Source: SZUA-430 sp964547645 (GTDB taxonomy: Bacteria; Pseudomonadota; Alphaproteobacteria; Micropepsales; Micropepsaceae). Taken from it: a stretch of 64,000 nt of DNA. Position numbers and translations under genes: made by a program. This document shows positions 25,403 through 34,359 of this stretch, piece after piece. The notes under the pieces were generated by a model that had not been told where the DNA came from, ran no database searches, and saw only the letters and a list, made by a program, of their open reading frames with translations. Location: contig CAZJOM010000002.1 of the NCBI GenBank assembly GCA_964547645.1, positions 1-64,000 on the forward strand. The letters are read 5' to 3'. Within the stretch, counting starts at the first letter, position 1. The number at the start of each line of letters is the position of its first letter.

Positions 25403-25483
25403 CTATTCCGCCGAGCAGTAGCAGTTGATTTCCATCGCGGCGGAGATTTCGCGGACTTTGGGCTTGCGCCAAGCTTTTTTCAT
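25403..25483 (-). CDS. pqqA: PQQ precursor peptide PqqA
   Basis: 26 codons plus stop. It starts MKKAWRKPKVRE and ends EINCYCSAE. Glu18 and Tyr22 have the E-x3-Y spacing that is cross-linked to form PQQ, with the basic leader PKV-E-I typical of PqqA. AAAGGTG precedes the ATG by eight bases. The tail is unusual in holding two Cys (21 and 23) around the Tyr. It follows the DUF2817 peptidase gene by 65 bases on the same strand. Confidence 0.95.
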   Translation of the reverse strand: MKKAWRKPKVREISAAMEINCYCSAE

Positions 25484-25548
25484 GGGAGCACCTTTAGATG
25501 GCTAACCCGCGTAGTGTGTCGCATCGGCGGGCCCTCGCGCAAGGGGGC

Positions 25549-26631
25549 TCACGGGCTCGTTAGCCCTTGAACGGCTTGGGTCATGACGGCTTGGCCGCGG
25601 GTCCAGATCATTTCTTTCCAGTCATCTTGGTCCGGATAGAAGGCGGCGCGGATTTGGGCCTTGATCTCGGCGGCTTCGGGGCCTCTGGGGTCGCCCAGGG
25701 TGTGGAGCCAGTTGTCGGCGCGCAGGGCCATGAAAACTTCGAAGGTGGAGACCGTGCCGAACTCCAGGCAGGCCATCGTCACGTCGCTGCGCAGGAGGAG
25801 GCCTGGGATGCACGAATCGATTGAGCCGAGCACGGCGGCAGAGACCGAGTCGCCGGCTTGGGTCGAGCAGATGTCTGGCCACCAGGCCTTCGCACGGGCG
25901 TAGGCGGCGCTGTCTGGTAGTTCTTCGCTGATCAGTTCGCCGTGGCCATAAGGGCCGAGGCCGGTGTGGAAGTCGATGACGCCGACGCGGCGGCAGTGCG
26001 CGAGCTCTCGGCGGACGACGTGCTTGACGATGCCAGCCGACCATTGTTCGCGCGTCCCGCCGAAGTACATGCCGTCGGGGTGGGCGTATTGGCCTTTGCT
26101 CACCGCTTCCTGCATCGTGAAGGGGCCGTACTCTTTGATGAAGTCGCGGAAGAGTTCACTGCCGCGGCGCAGGGTCTCCGGTTCCAAGTCGGGCGGGGCG
26201 ATGCCGAGTTTGAGTTGCTCGTAGCCGCCGTTCGTCGGGTAGGGCGCGCTGTGGTCGACGAAGTTGCGGTTCAGGTCAACGTTGTCTTCGGTGACGCGGC
26301 GGTTCCAAGCGAAGCCGTACGGATTCAACCCGTGGATCATCACGACTTTGAGTTCCGGCGGCCAAGCGTCGTTGCGGTTGTTCTTCAACCAGCCGATCTG
26401 GCAGGCGGAGCCTGCGTAGGCTTCGACGCCGTGCGTGCCGGAGATCAGGAGCAGGCCGGTCTTGCCGCCGGCGGGGCCGGCGACCGCGACGTCGGTGAAG
26501 AGGTCTTCGCCGTTCGGGCCCTTGGCGTGCGGGTTCAGGTGGGCAGTGAGCGTGCAGCCGCGCGCGGTTGCGGCGGTCAGGAATTTTTGCCGGGCCTCGA
26601 CGTAATTCGCGGCGAAGAAGTCTTTGCCCAT
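25549..26631 (-). CDS. DUF2817 / M14-like zinc carboxypeptidase
   Basis: 360 residues. All parts of an M14 carboxypeptidase site are visible: H-x-x-E in GTHGVEAYAG, the DLNRNF substrate block, the third zinc ligand His in DFHTGLG, and a late Glu in CLEFGTVS. DUF2817 proteins are cytoplasmic members with unknown substrates. ATG at 26631 lies two bases after the epimerase stop; a GTG at 26643 would overlap it. It sits between a dipeptide epimerase and pqqA, so peptide handling is a common theme. Confidence 0.87.
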   Translation of the reverse strand: MGKDFFAANYVEARQKFLTAATARGCTLTAHLNPHAKGPNGEDLFTDVAVAGPAGGKTGLLLISGTHGVEAYAGSACQIGWLKNNRNDAWPPELKVVMIHGLNPYGFAWNRRVTEDNVDLNRNFVDHSAPYPTNGGYEQLKLGIAPPDLEPETLRRGSELFRDFIKEYGPFTMQEAVSKGQYAHPDGMYFGGTREQWSAGIVKHVVRRELAHCRRVGVIDFHTGLGPYGHGELISEELPDSAAYARAKAWWPDICSTQAGDSVSAAVLGSIDSCIPGLLLRSDVTMACLEFGTVSTFEVFMALRADNWLHTLGDPRGPEAAEIKAQIRAAFYPDQDDWKEMIWTRGQAVMTQAVQGLTSP

Positions 26632-26633
26632 GA

Positions 26634-27614
26634 TCAACCCCACAGTTCGCGCGCGGGCGCGAACATGCGTGTGCCGTCGTAGCGGATGCCGGGCTGACGA
26701 TCTTTGGCGAGGAGCAAGGGGCCGTCCAAATCGATGAAGTGCGCCATGCTTGAAAGCACAAAGGCGGGGGCCATGGAAAGGGACGTCGAGACCATGCAGC
26801 CGATCATGATCGACAATCCCGCATTTTGTGCTTCGCGCACGAGGTCGAGGGCTGCGGTCAGGCCGCCGGTCTTATCGAGTTTGATGTTGACGGCGGCGTA
26901 TTTGCCGTCGGTGCGGGGTAGTTCTGCCGCGGTGTGCAGGGCCTCGTCGGCGCAGACGGGGACCGGCGAGGTGTAACCGGCGAGGTTCGCGTCGGCATCT
27001 GCGGGCAGGGGTTGCTCGATCAATGTGACGCCCAGGCGTTTCAATTCAGCGCCGTAGGACTCGAGTTGATCGAAGCTCCAGGCTTCGTTCGGGTCGACGA
27101 TGAGCGTGGCATTGGGACTCGCGGCGCGGACGGCGGCGAGGCATGTCAGGTCTTCGTCGCTCCCCAGTTTCACCTTCAGAAGCGGCGCGTTCGCCGCGCG
27201 GGCTGCAGCAGCCATCGCCGCGGGCTCGTCGAGCGCGATTGTGAAGGCGGTCGTTGCGGGTTGGGGTTCGGGGAGACCGGCCAAGTCCCACACGCGGCGG
27301 CCAGTCTCTTTAGCTTCTAGGTCCCAGAATGCGCAGTCGAGGGCGTTGCGGGCGGCGCCAGGTTTCATCAGGCGAAGCAGGTCTTGGCGCGTGGCACCGG
27401 CTTCGATGTCGCTGCGCGCGGACATGATCGTTGCGATCACGCCGGCTACGGTTTCGCCGTAACGGGCATAAGGCACGCACTCGCCTCGGCCGCGGTGGTT
27501 GCCGCGTTCGATGTTAGCGACGACGACGTGCGCTTCGGATTTGGTGCCGCGCGAGATGCGGAAGGGTTGGGCGAGCGGCCAGCGCTCGTCGGCGACGGCG
27601 AGCCGCGCGCTCAC
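26634..27614 (-). CDS. L-Ala-D/L-Glu epimerase (dipeptide epimerase, enolase superfamily)
   Basis: 326 residues. The N-terminal capping region includes PFRISRGTKSEAHVV; the barrel has Lys in KVKLGSDED (K-x-K), metal ligands Asp in IVDPNEAW, Glu in LIEQP and Asp in CADE, and the acid/base Lys in NIKLDKTGG, plus IGCMVSTSLSM, all signatures of the muconate-lactonizing/dipeptide-epimerase subgroup. The likely role is recycling of murein peptides. GTG at 27614 overlaps the cyclase stop (GTGA) and has AAGGAA upstream, better than the longer 27644 start. Confidence 0.88.
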   Translation of the reverse strand: MSARLAVADERWPLAQPFRISRGTKSEAHVVVANIERGNHRGRGECVPYARYGETVAGVIATIMSARSDIEAGATRQDLLRLMKPGAARNALDCAFWDLEAKETGRRVWDLAGLPEPQPATTAFTIALDEPAAMAAAARAANAPLLKVKLGSDEDLTCLAAVRAASPNATLIVDPNEAWSFDQLESYGAELKRLGVTLIEQPLPADADANLAGYTSPVPVCADEALHTAAELPRTDGKYAAVNIKLDKTGGLTAALDLVREAQNAGLSIMIGCMVSTSLSMAPAFVLSSMAHFIDLDGPLLLAKDRQPGIRYDGTRMFAPARELWG

Positions 27615-29944
27615 TTTTCCTTGGCCGACCAGGCGCCGTCCCAATTCTTGGGTGGCGGTTCGTGCTCGTAGTGATTGATGCGCGATTCATAGGTGTCGAA
27701 GATCGCGGCCGGGGCCCCGGCGAGGCTGCGGCCTCGGGCGATGGCGTCCCTCGCGCCGGCCCAATCCTTCGAGCGGAAGGCCGCGAACAGGACTTGCAGG
27801 ATCGCTTCGATGTCCTGGAACGTTTTCGTTTCGCGCACGTGGGCGTGGCCCATCAGGGCGTAGATGTGGGTCGGTGTAGCGCGGCCTTTCACGGCGATGT
27901 AGTCGAGTTCCAGGAACGCGAACTTGTCCTTCACGATCATCTCCGTGTCTTCGCCGATCGCGATCGGGAAGCCGTAGTTGCCGGCGAAGGATTGAATGCG
28001 GGCGGAGATGTTTACGGAATCGCCCAGGGCCGAATAGTCGAAGCGAAGTTCGGAGCCCATGTTGCCGACGACGCAGACGCCGGTGTTGAGGCCGATAGAG
28101 ACATCGATCTGGTTGACCTTGTGGGACTTGTAGAAGCCCTCCGCAGTCAGTTCCTGGTTCAGCACGATGAGCGCGTCCATCATCGCGAGAGCGCATTCGC
28201 AAGCGTGCGTCGCGTGATCGGCGTCGTCGAGCGGCGCGTTCCAGAATGCCATCACGCAATCGCCGATATATTTGTCGATCGTGCCGTGGTGGTTCAGCAC
28301 CTCGCGCGAGAGCGGGGTGAGCGCGCGGTTGATGAGCTTGGTCAGGCCTTGCGGGTCGGCACGGAAGCTCTCGGCGATTGGGGTGAAGCCGCGGATGTCG
28401 CAGAACATGATCGAAAGCTCGCGCGTCTCGCCGCCGAGCTTCAGTTTCGACGGATCGTTGGCGATACTCTCCACAACATCGGGCGGCAGATACTGCGCGA
28501 AGGCGCTGCGCACCGTGCGGCGCTCGGCCTCCGTGCGCATGAACTTGACGAGGCTCGCGGAGGCGAAGACGAGGGCGATGTTGACCGAAGCCGCGATAGG
28601 GTCGACGAGCCATTGCCACTGAGTGAAAGCGTACCAAGAAAAGCCCACCGCGAAGACGACTGCGAGAATAGCGACGCTTGCGATCCAGAAGACGGGCACG
28701 CGTACAATCAGGAGCAGGACGCCAAGCCCGATCAGTGTCGCGAAAATGAGCTCGAAGCCCAGCGCGAAGTCGGGACGCTCCAGGTGATGCCCCAAGAGCA
28801 TTTGTTCCAAGGCCTGAACGTGCACTTCGACGCCAGGCATCGCAGGATTCGTCGGCGTCGGGCGAAGGTCGAGCAAGCCCGGCGCGCTGGTTCCGATAAA
28901 GACAGCGGAGCTTTCAAGCAGCGAGCGGTCGGCGGTCCCGTCCAAGATCTGCCATGCCGGTATTGCCCGCTTGAAAGCCGCTTTAGTCTCTCGCTTCTCG
29001 TCAGTGTAGTGCAGCCAGAACTCGGCGTTCTCGGTCGTTGGAATGACGATCTCGCCCATACGCAACGAGATGATCCTATCCGGGTTGCCGGCAGCGACCT
29101 CCTTGTCGGTGCCGGGCGTTGTAATTAGGAGCGTGCCGCGCTGCCCGATTTTCTCGGTCAGGACCCGCAGAACTTCCAAGGTCAAACTTGGATAGATTTT
29201 GTTTTGGTATTTGAACAGCAGCGGGACTTTGCGGACCACCAAATCCTCGCGCTGCGAGATAACGACATTGAATGAACCGTTGCCGGCGGCGGCGTCTTCC
29301 AGTTCCGGCATTGTCGTCGTTACGCCAATTTGGCGCGGCAATGCCGCAAGCGGCTTGCCGTCGCCCAGAACGGATTCACTACCGGTTCGCCGCGGTGCAC
29401 GGCCGCCGCTTTCGTTGTTGAAGGCAAAGCCGGTCACCGTCGAAACCGACCTTATCGCGTCGGTCAGGATCGCGTCGTTGCGGGGTAAGCCGGTCAATTG
29501 CTGTCGGGTTGTATCCCACTCCATGCCAGGAGGCAGGCGCTTCGCAAGCTGTTCGGGCGATGTGTTGTCGGCTTCAGCAAAGACGATGTCGAAGGCAACG
29601 ACGGCCGTGCCCATTTCGCCTAAATTGCGAACAAGTTTGGCGACCGTCGTTCTCGGCCAGGGCCATTGACCGATGCGCTTGATGCTTTCTTCGTCGATGT
29701 CGACATAGCGAACCTGCAATCCGATTGTGTCCTTCGGATTGACGTAGGGTCTTGGGCTTGCGCGTTGATAGAAGTCGAAGACTTGGGTGCGTAGCGACTC
29801 GACGACGTTGCCTGGATCAAATGCGTGAATGAGCGTCGCCAACGCCAACACCGCCCAGGGCACGATGCCCAGCCACCTGAGCAGGCCGGAGAGGCCGGCC
29901 ATCGCGAGCGCGCTTTCGCGCGTGGTTGCGTCGCGTTGTGCCAT
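27611..29944 (-). CDS. Adenylate cyclase with CHASE2 sensor domain
   Basis: 777 residues: one N-terminal membrane helix (about 20-42), a periplasmic CHASE2 domain (about 50-390), three membrane helices (about 395-480) and a class III cyclase domain (about 510-720). Metal-binding Asp residues lie in MFCDIRGFT and IGDCVMAFW; ALGDSVNISARI holds the adenine-selecting Asp and the transition-state Asn and Arg. Full catalytic set, so cAMP synthesis in response to an envelope signal is expected. Follows the DUF3754 gene by 17 bases and overlaps the epimerase gene by four. Confidence 0.92.
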   Translation of the reverse strand: MAQRDATTRESALAMAGLSGLLRWLGIVPWAVLALATLIHAFDPGNVVESLRTQVFDFYQRASPRPYVNPKDTIGLQVRYVDIDEESIKRIGQWPWPRTTVAKLVRNLGEMGTAVVAFDIVFAEADNTSPEQLAKRLPPGMEWDTTRQQLTGLPRNDAILTDAIRSVSTVTGFAFNNESGGRAPRRTGSESVLGDGKPLAALPRQIGVTTTMPELEDAAAGNGSFNVVISQREDLVVRKVPLLFKYQNKIYPSLTLEVLRVLTEKIGQRGTLLITTPGTDKEVAAGNPDRIISLRMGEIVIPTTENAEFWLHYTDEKRETKAAFKRAIPAWQILDGTADRSLLESSAVFIGTSAPGLLDLRPTPTNPAMPGVEVHVQALEQMLLGHHLERPDFALGFELIFATLIGLGVLLLIVRVPVFWIASVAILAVVFAVGFSWYAFTQWQWLVDPIAASVNIALVFASASLVKFMRTEAERRTVRSAFAQYLPPDVVESIANDPSKLKLGGETRELSIMFCDIRGFTPIAESFRADPQGLTKLINRALTPLSREVLNHHGTIDKYIGDCVMAFWNAPLDDADHATHACECALAMMDALIVLNQELTAEGFYKSHKVNQIDVSIGLNTGVCVVGNMGSELRFDYSALGDSVNISARIQSFAGNYGFPIAIGEDTEMIVKDKFAFLELDYIAVKGRATPTHIYALMGHAHVRETKTFQDIEAILQVLFAAFRSKDWAGARDAIARGRSLAGAPAAIFDTYESRINHYEHEPPPKNWDGAWSAKEK

Positions 29945-29961
29945 GTCCCCCGATTAGCCCC

Positions 29962-31287
29962 TCATGCTGCGGCGTGGACGTGCGCCGACTTGGAGAAGTC
30001 GTAGAGCCGATCCCACAGCGTGTCGAGACGGGCGAGGGCGTCGGGCAGGGGAATGACCGCCATTTTACCGTCTTTCTGGGTCAGGAAGCCCAATCCTTCG
30101 AGTTTCGAGAGGGCGTCGGAGACCTCGAAATCGACGTCAATGCCGAATGTCGCCTTCAGCCAGGCCTCGATGCGGCGGTCGAGTTCACCTGCGTGCGCGG
30201 CCGGCCCCCAGGCTAGCAGCGCATGGTAGGCGAGGATGACCTCCTTTACCTCTTGATCTTCGGCGGTGCCGATCAGCGTTTCGAACACGCCGGCGTCGTT
30301 GTTGACGTTCTTGAAGTAGATGTTGTCGGCGACCTTCTTTTGGTACTTCAGCTTGCGGAAGGAATAGTTCGAGTACTGACGGAACATGAAAGCGCCGGCC
30401 CCGATCAGGACGGATAGCGCGCCGACGGCCTTCATCAACTTGTCCTGCGTCACCGCGCCTGAGAAACCTAGGTAGGCACCGATCACGAGGAAGACGACGG
30501 AGAGCGCGGGTACGATGTTCAGTGCGACGGGGATACCACCCAAGAGTGCGGGGCCGCCCAGCAAGACCGCGTCCTTGCGACTCATCACGACGTTCACTTC
30601 CGGCAACAGCATCGGTAGCTCGACGCGCGTGATGTTGCGGAAGGATTTGACCATGATGCTGCCGGGTTCGGCACCGCCGGGCAGCGCTTGGCGGCCGCGG
30701 GTGAGGCTTAGACTCTTGCGCTTCTGATTGACGTCCCGGCGGAAGCGCACGAACACGACGACGTCGTTGAAGCCGTCAAGCGTGACGGGCTTGCCCTTGA
30801 AACCGAGCGCGGTGGCTTGGGTCACGGTCTGCGAGTTGCGGCCGCGGTAGAAGATGCGGACGGCTTCGTAGGCTTCGAAGGGCGTGCGCGTTTTGACGTC
30901 GAGCAGCGGGTGGTCGCCGCCGAGCGCGTCGACCTCGGCCTTGGGCAACTCCATGAAGTTCGCGCGTGCCATGACGCTTTCGAAGGTCGACACCAGCGTT
31001 TTGTAGGCGGCCTCGGCGTCGCGATCGTCGCGGCGGAGCGGCCTCGGACCGGTCGGTGCGAACCAGGCGTAGAGGTCTTTCAGCTCCGTCAGTTCGTCGT
31101 AGAAGTCGTGATGAAAGTAGGCGCCTAGAAATGTGCAGAGCGTGTGGAAGTCGGCGAGCTGATCCCTGGCGATGTTCTCGTTCGCGAGGGCGGCGACCAG
31201 ATCGGCCTTCAACACGGGGACGAAATGCATCGGGTCGCCGTGGGCGGGCCGGTGCGAATTCTCCGCTGTGTGGCTTTCGGCCGTCAT
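29962..31287 (-). CDS. TMEM143 / DUF3754-family membrane protein
   Basis: 441 residues. Start HFVPVLKADLVAAL, the central block FRNITRVELPMLLPE and two adjacent membrane helices (about 250-305) followed by YQKKVADNIYFKNVNNDAGVF are the DUF3754 pattern shared with human TMEM143. The function is unknown. GGAGG nine bases upstream of the ATG supports the start. First gene of the long minus-strand run that leads into pqq. Confidence 0.85.
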   Translation of the reverse strand: MTAESHTAENSHRPAHGDPMHFVPVLKADLVAALANENIARDQLADFHTLCTFLGAYFHHDFYDELTELKDLYAWFAPTGPRPLRRDDRDAEAAYKTLVSTFESVMARANFMELPKAEVDALGGDHPLLDVKTRTPFEAYEAVRIFYRGRNSQTVTQATALGFKGKPVTLDGFNDVVVFVRFRRDVNQKRKSLSLTRGRQALPGGAEPGSIMVKSFRNITRVELPMLLPEVNVVMSRKDAVLLGGPALLGGIPVALNIVPALSVVFLVIGAYLGFSGAVTQDKLMKAVGALSVLIGAGAFMFRQYSNYSFRKLKYQKKVADNIYFKNVNNDAGVFETLIGTAEDQEVKEVILAYHALLAWGPAAHAGELDRRIEAWLKATFGIDVDFEVSDALSKLEGLGFLTQKDGKMAVIPLPDALARLDTLWDRLYDFSKSAHVHAAA

Positions 31288-31546
31288 TAGATTCCGCCTC
31301 CCGATCGGCGCAACCGGGATGCGAGAAGCACCGCCTAAGACCCCAGATCGAATCGATTTTGGCCGAGTTTGGCACTAAGGCAAGCGCCGGTGTGTGCGGC
31401 CGATCACTGCGGCTTAACTACTTGTGCCGCTGTGGCGCGCAACTTGCAGACGAACTTGCTGCGGTTTGGTCGCGCGGGCACACTCTCGATTCGAGAGTAA
31501 ACGGTGCAAGCGGGCGCGCCGTGTGGCGTTGGCGGGGCAGGCGTGC

Positions 31547-32683
31547 ATGACCGGGGAGGTTCAAGCGTGGCTTGACGTGTCTGAGGACGCGTCGTCGCTA
31601 ATGCTGCGGCCCCAGGGCGACTGGGTGGTGCGCCATGCCGAGACAATCGACAAGTCGCTGCAGGCGATCGACGCGTTTCAGCGGCGTGCAGCGACGTTTG
31701 ACCTGTCCCATTTGAGCCGCCTCGACACAGCGGGCGCCTGGCTCATTTACCGAACTGGGCGGACGCTGGAACGCGCGGGCTCGACGGTGACGATTGCCGG
31801 TGCCTCGGGCGCACACACGACGCTGATAAATGCGGTCGCACGGGCGGACAAGCCGATCAAGATCGAGCCGCCGGTTGGGAACCTCTTTACGAACCTCGTC
31901 GCGCGCATGGGAAGCGCTCTCGACGAAGGTGGGCGGACGGGGCGCGATCTGGTCGGTTTCTTCGGGCTGGTGTTGGAGACGCTGGGTAAGACGATCGTCA
32001 ATCCTGCGCGCATGCGGTTTACGTCGACCGCCTATCACATGGAGCAGACCGGACTGAACGCGGTTCCGATCGTCAGCCTGATTTCATTCCTGATCGGGGC
32101 GGTGCTTGCCTATCAAGGATCGGAGCAGCTGCGCCGGTTTGGCGGTGAGATCTTTACGGTCAACCTCGTCGCCGTGTCGTTCATGCGCGAGATCGGCATT
32201 CTGCTTACAGCGATCATGGTTGCGGGCCGGTCGGGGAGCGCGTTCACGGCGCAGATCGGATCGATGAAATTGCGCGAAGAAGTCGACGCGATGCGGACGC
32301 TCGGGCTTGATCCGATGGAAGTCTTGGTTTTGCCGCGGGTGCTGGCGTTGCTCATCATGATGCCGGTGTTGGGTTTCATCTCGGCGATGATGGGGCTCTT
32401 GGGCGGCGGGTTGGTCGTATGGATGGAGCTCGGCATGTCGCCGGCGATGTATATCGAGCGCCTGCGCGACGCGGTCGATGCGTGGGACGCCGGCGTCGCG
32501 TTCATCAAGGCGCCGGTGTTCGGACTATTGATTGCGATGATCGGATGCTTCGAAGGGTTGAAGGTCGAAGGCAGCGCGGAGTCGGTCGGTCAGCGCACCA
32601 CGGCGTCGGTCGTCGAAGGTATCTTTACGGTGATCGTGGTCGACGCGATCTTCTCGATCCTCTTCGTGAAGCTTGGGATCTGA
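31547..32683 (+). CDS. mlaE: MlaE-type ABC transporter permease with N-terminal STAS domain
   Basis: 378 residues. About the first 95 form a STAS-like domain (FDLSHLSRLDTAGAWLIYR); the rest is a MlaE permease with five or so membrane helices and the conserved EIGILLTAIMVAGRSGSAFTAQ and DPMEVLVLPR blocks. STAS is fused here, whereas enteric bacteria use a separate MlaB protein. Part of an inner-membrane machine that moves phospholipids across the envelope. ATG at 31547 follows an upstream region without domain similarity. Confidence 0.92.
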   Translation: MTGEVQAWLDVSEDASSLMLRPQGDWVVRHAETIDKSLQAIDAFQRRAATFDLSHLSRLDTAGAWLIYRTGRTLERAGSTVTIAGASGAHTTLINAVARADKPIKIEPPVGNLFTNLVARMGSALDEGGRTGRDLVGFFGLVLETLGKTIVNPARMRFTSTAYHMEQTGLNAVPIVSLISFLIGAVLAYQGSEQLRRFGGEIFTVNLVAVSFMREIGILLTAIMVAGRSGSAFTAQIGSMKLREEVDAMRTLGLDPMEVLVLPRVLALLIMMPVLGFISAMMGLLGGGLVVWMELGMSPAMYIERLRDAVDAWDAGVAFIKAPVFGLLIAMIGCFEGLKVEGSAESVGQRTTASVVEGIFTVIVVDAIFSILFVKLGI

Positions 32684-32686
32684 GCG

Positions 32687-33472
32687 ATGGCGCGCGAAAC
32701 GATCATCGAGGTTCGGGGCTTGCGCAACCAGTTCGGGTCGCAAGTCATCCACGACCGTCTGGATCTCGACATCTACAAGGGCGAGGTGTTGGGCATTGTC
32801 GGCGGGTCGGGTACCGGCAAGTCGGTACTGCTGCGCACGATTCTTGGAATCAACAAGCCGGCCGCCGGACGGATCGATGTCTTCGGGAAGACGCGCGGCG
32901 TGATGAGCGCGGCGGAAGAGCGAGCGGTCGAGCGGCGCTGGGGCGTGCTCTTTCAGGACGGCGCGCTGTTCTCGTCGCTGACCGTTGCACAGAACATTCA
33001 GGTCGCGCTGAAAGAGCATCTGCATATGCCGCAGAAGCTGATGGACGAGATTGCGGCGTTGAAGATCGGGTTGGTCGGTCTGCCGCCGGAAGCGGGGCCG
33101 AAGTTTCCCTCCGAGCTTTCGGGCGGTATGCGCAAACGTGCCGGGCTGGCGCGGGCGCTGGCGCTCGATCCGGAGATCGTATTTTTGGACGAGCCGACGG
33201 CCGGCTTGGATCCGATCGGCGCGTCGGCGTTCGACGAGTTGATCCGCAGTCTCCAGGCCACCCTGGGCTTGACCGTCTTTATGGTGACGCACGACCTCGA
33301 CAGTCTCTACGCAATTTGCGACCGGATTGCGGTGCTGGCCGAGAAAAAAGTGCTCGTCACGGGTACAATCGACGAGTTGATGACCCAGGAACATCCCTGG
33401 ATTCGCGAGTATTTTCATGGTCCGCGCGGACGGGCGGCGATGGCCGCCAAGTCTGCGCCACCAAGATCTTGA
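32687..33472 (+). CDS. mlaF: MlaF-type ABC transporter ATPase
   Basis: 261 residues. Walker A GGSGTGKSVLL, Q-loop LFQDGALFSSLT, signature LSGGMRKRAGLARAL, Walker B IVFLDEPTAGLDP and the switch His in MVTHDL are present. It starts three bases after the permease stop. Powers lipid transport by the MlaE/MlaD complex. Confidence 0.93.
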   Translation: MARETIIEVRGLRNQFGSQVIHDRLDLDIYKGEVLGIVGGSGTGKSVLLRTILGINKPAAGRIDVFGKTRGVMSAAEERAVERRWGVLFQDGALFSSLTVAQNIQVALKEHLHMPQKLMDEIAALKIGLVGLPPEAGPKFPSELSGGMRKRAGLARALALDPEIVFLDEPTAGLDPIGASAFDELIRSLQATLGLTVFMVTHDLDSLYAICDRIAVLAEKKVLVTGTIDELMTQEHPWIREYFHGPRGRAAMAAKSAPPRS

Positions 33473-33489
33473 GGTAAGGAGCGTAGCCC

Positions 33490-34359
33490 ATGGAAACCCG
33501 AGCGCATCATTTGTTGATCGGCAGCTTTGCCATCGGCATCGCCGTGCTGACGGTCGCGTTCCTGTTGTGGATCGGGCGGTTCGAGTTCAATCGGCAGTAT
33601 CAGCTCTACGATCTGAAGTTCGAAGGCTCGGTCTCGGGCCTCAGCAAAGCCGCCGACGTGCTCTACAACGGCATCAAGGTGGGCGAGGTGATCGACCTCA
33701 AGCTCGATGAAGACAATCCGAACAATGTGCTGGTTCGAATTCGAGTCGAGCGTTTGACGCCGGTGAAGGAAGATTCGTATGCGAGCCTTGAAACGCAGGG
33801 TCTAACCGGGGTTGCGGCGATTCTGATTGCGGGCGGCGGTGCGAAGTCCAACCCGTTGGTGGCGGAGGGTAATCAGCGTTATCCGGTGATCGAGACGCGC
33901 AAGTCGACATTCCAGAAATTGTTTGCGGGCGCGCCGGAGTTGATCAACCGCGGCAATGCGGTGCTCGATAGGCTTTCGACGTTTTTGAGCGGCGAGAACG
34001 AGAAGAAGTTTTCGGACACGATCTCGCATGTAGAGCGGTTGTCCGGGAACCTCGCCAAGGCGTCGGACAAGTTCGATTCCATTGCGACGAACATCGACAA
34101 GCTGGTTGCGGGCGACACGAAGGCCACGCTCGCGGACATTCGAGGCGTGGCTAGCGATATTCGAACGGTGATGAACGAGGCGCGCGCGCCGTTGCGCGAC
34201 TTTGCGCGCAACGGATTGCCGGAGCTGCTGCTCGCGATCGGCGACGCGCGGCAGATGATAGCCTCGATCGACCGCGCGGCGCAGCGTTTAGAAAGCAGTC
34301 CGTCTTCGCTGATCTTCGGCGACAAGGCGGTCGAGTATCAGCCGACAGGGGGCAAGTGA
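33490..34359 (+). CDS. mlaD: MlaD / MCE-domain lipid-binding protein
   Basis: 289 residues: one N-terminal signal-anchor helix (about 10-30), one MCE domain (about 38-120, FEGSVSGLSKAADVLYNGIKVGEV) and a long helical C-terminal part in the periplasm. MCE proteins form hexamers that carry lipids to or from the permease. AAGGAG precedes the ATG. Longer C-terminal helix than enteric MlaD, closer to plant/actinobacterial MCE proteins. Confidence 0.92.
   Translation: METRAHHLLIGSFAIGIAVLTVAFLLWIGRFEFNRQYQLYDLKFEGSVSGLSKAADVLYNGIKVGEVIDLKLDEDNPNNVLVRIRVERLTPVKEDSYASLETQGLTGVAAILIAGGGAKSNPLVAEGNQRYPVIETRKSTFQKLFAGAPELINRGNAVLDRLSTFLSGENEKKFSDTISHVERLSGNLAKASDKFDSIATNIDKLVAGDTKATLADIRGVASDIRTVMNEARAPLRDFARNGLPELLLAIGDARQMIASIDRAAQRLESSPSSLIFGDKAVEYQPTGGK

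Noticed and set aside
27662..29128. 488-codon open frame on the plus strand
   Set aside because: Antisense to the CHASE2 cyclase, whose catalytic motifs prove the minus-strand frame; high GC keeps opposite frames open.
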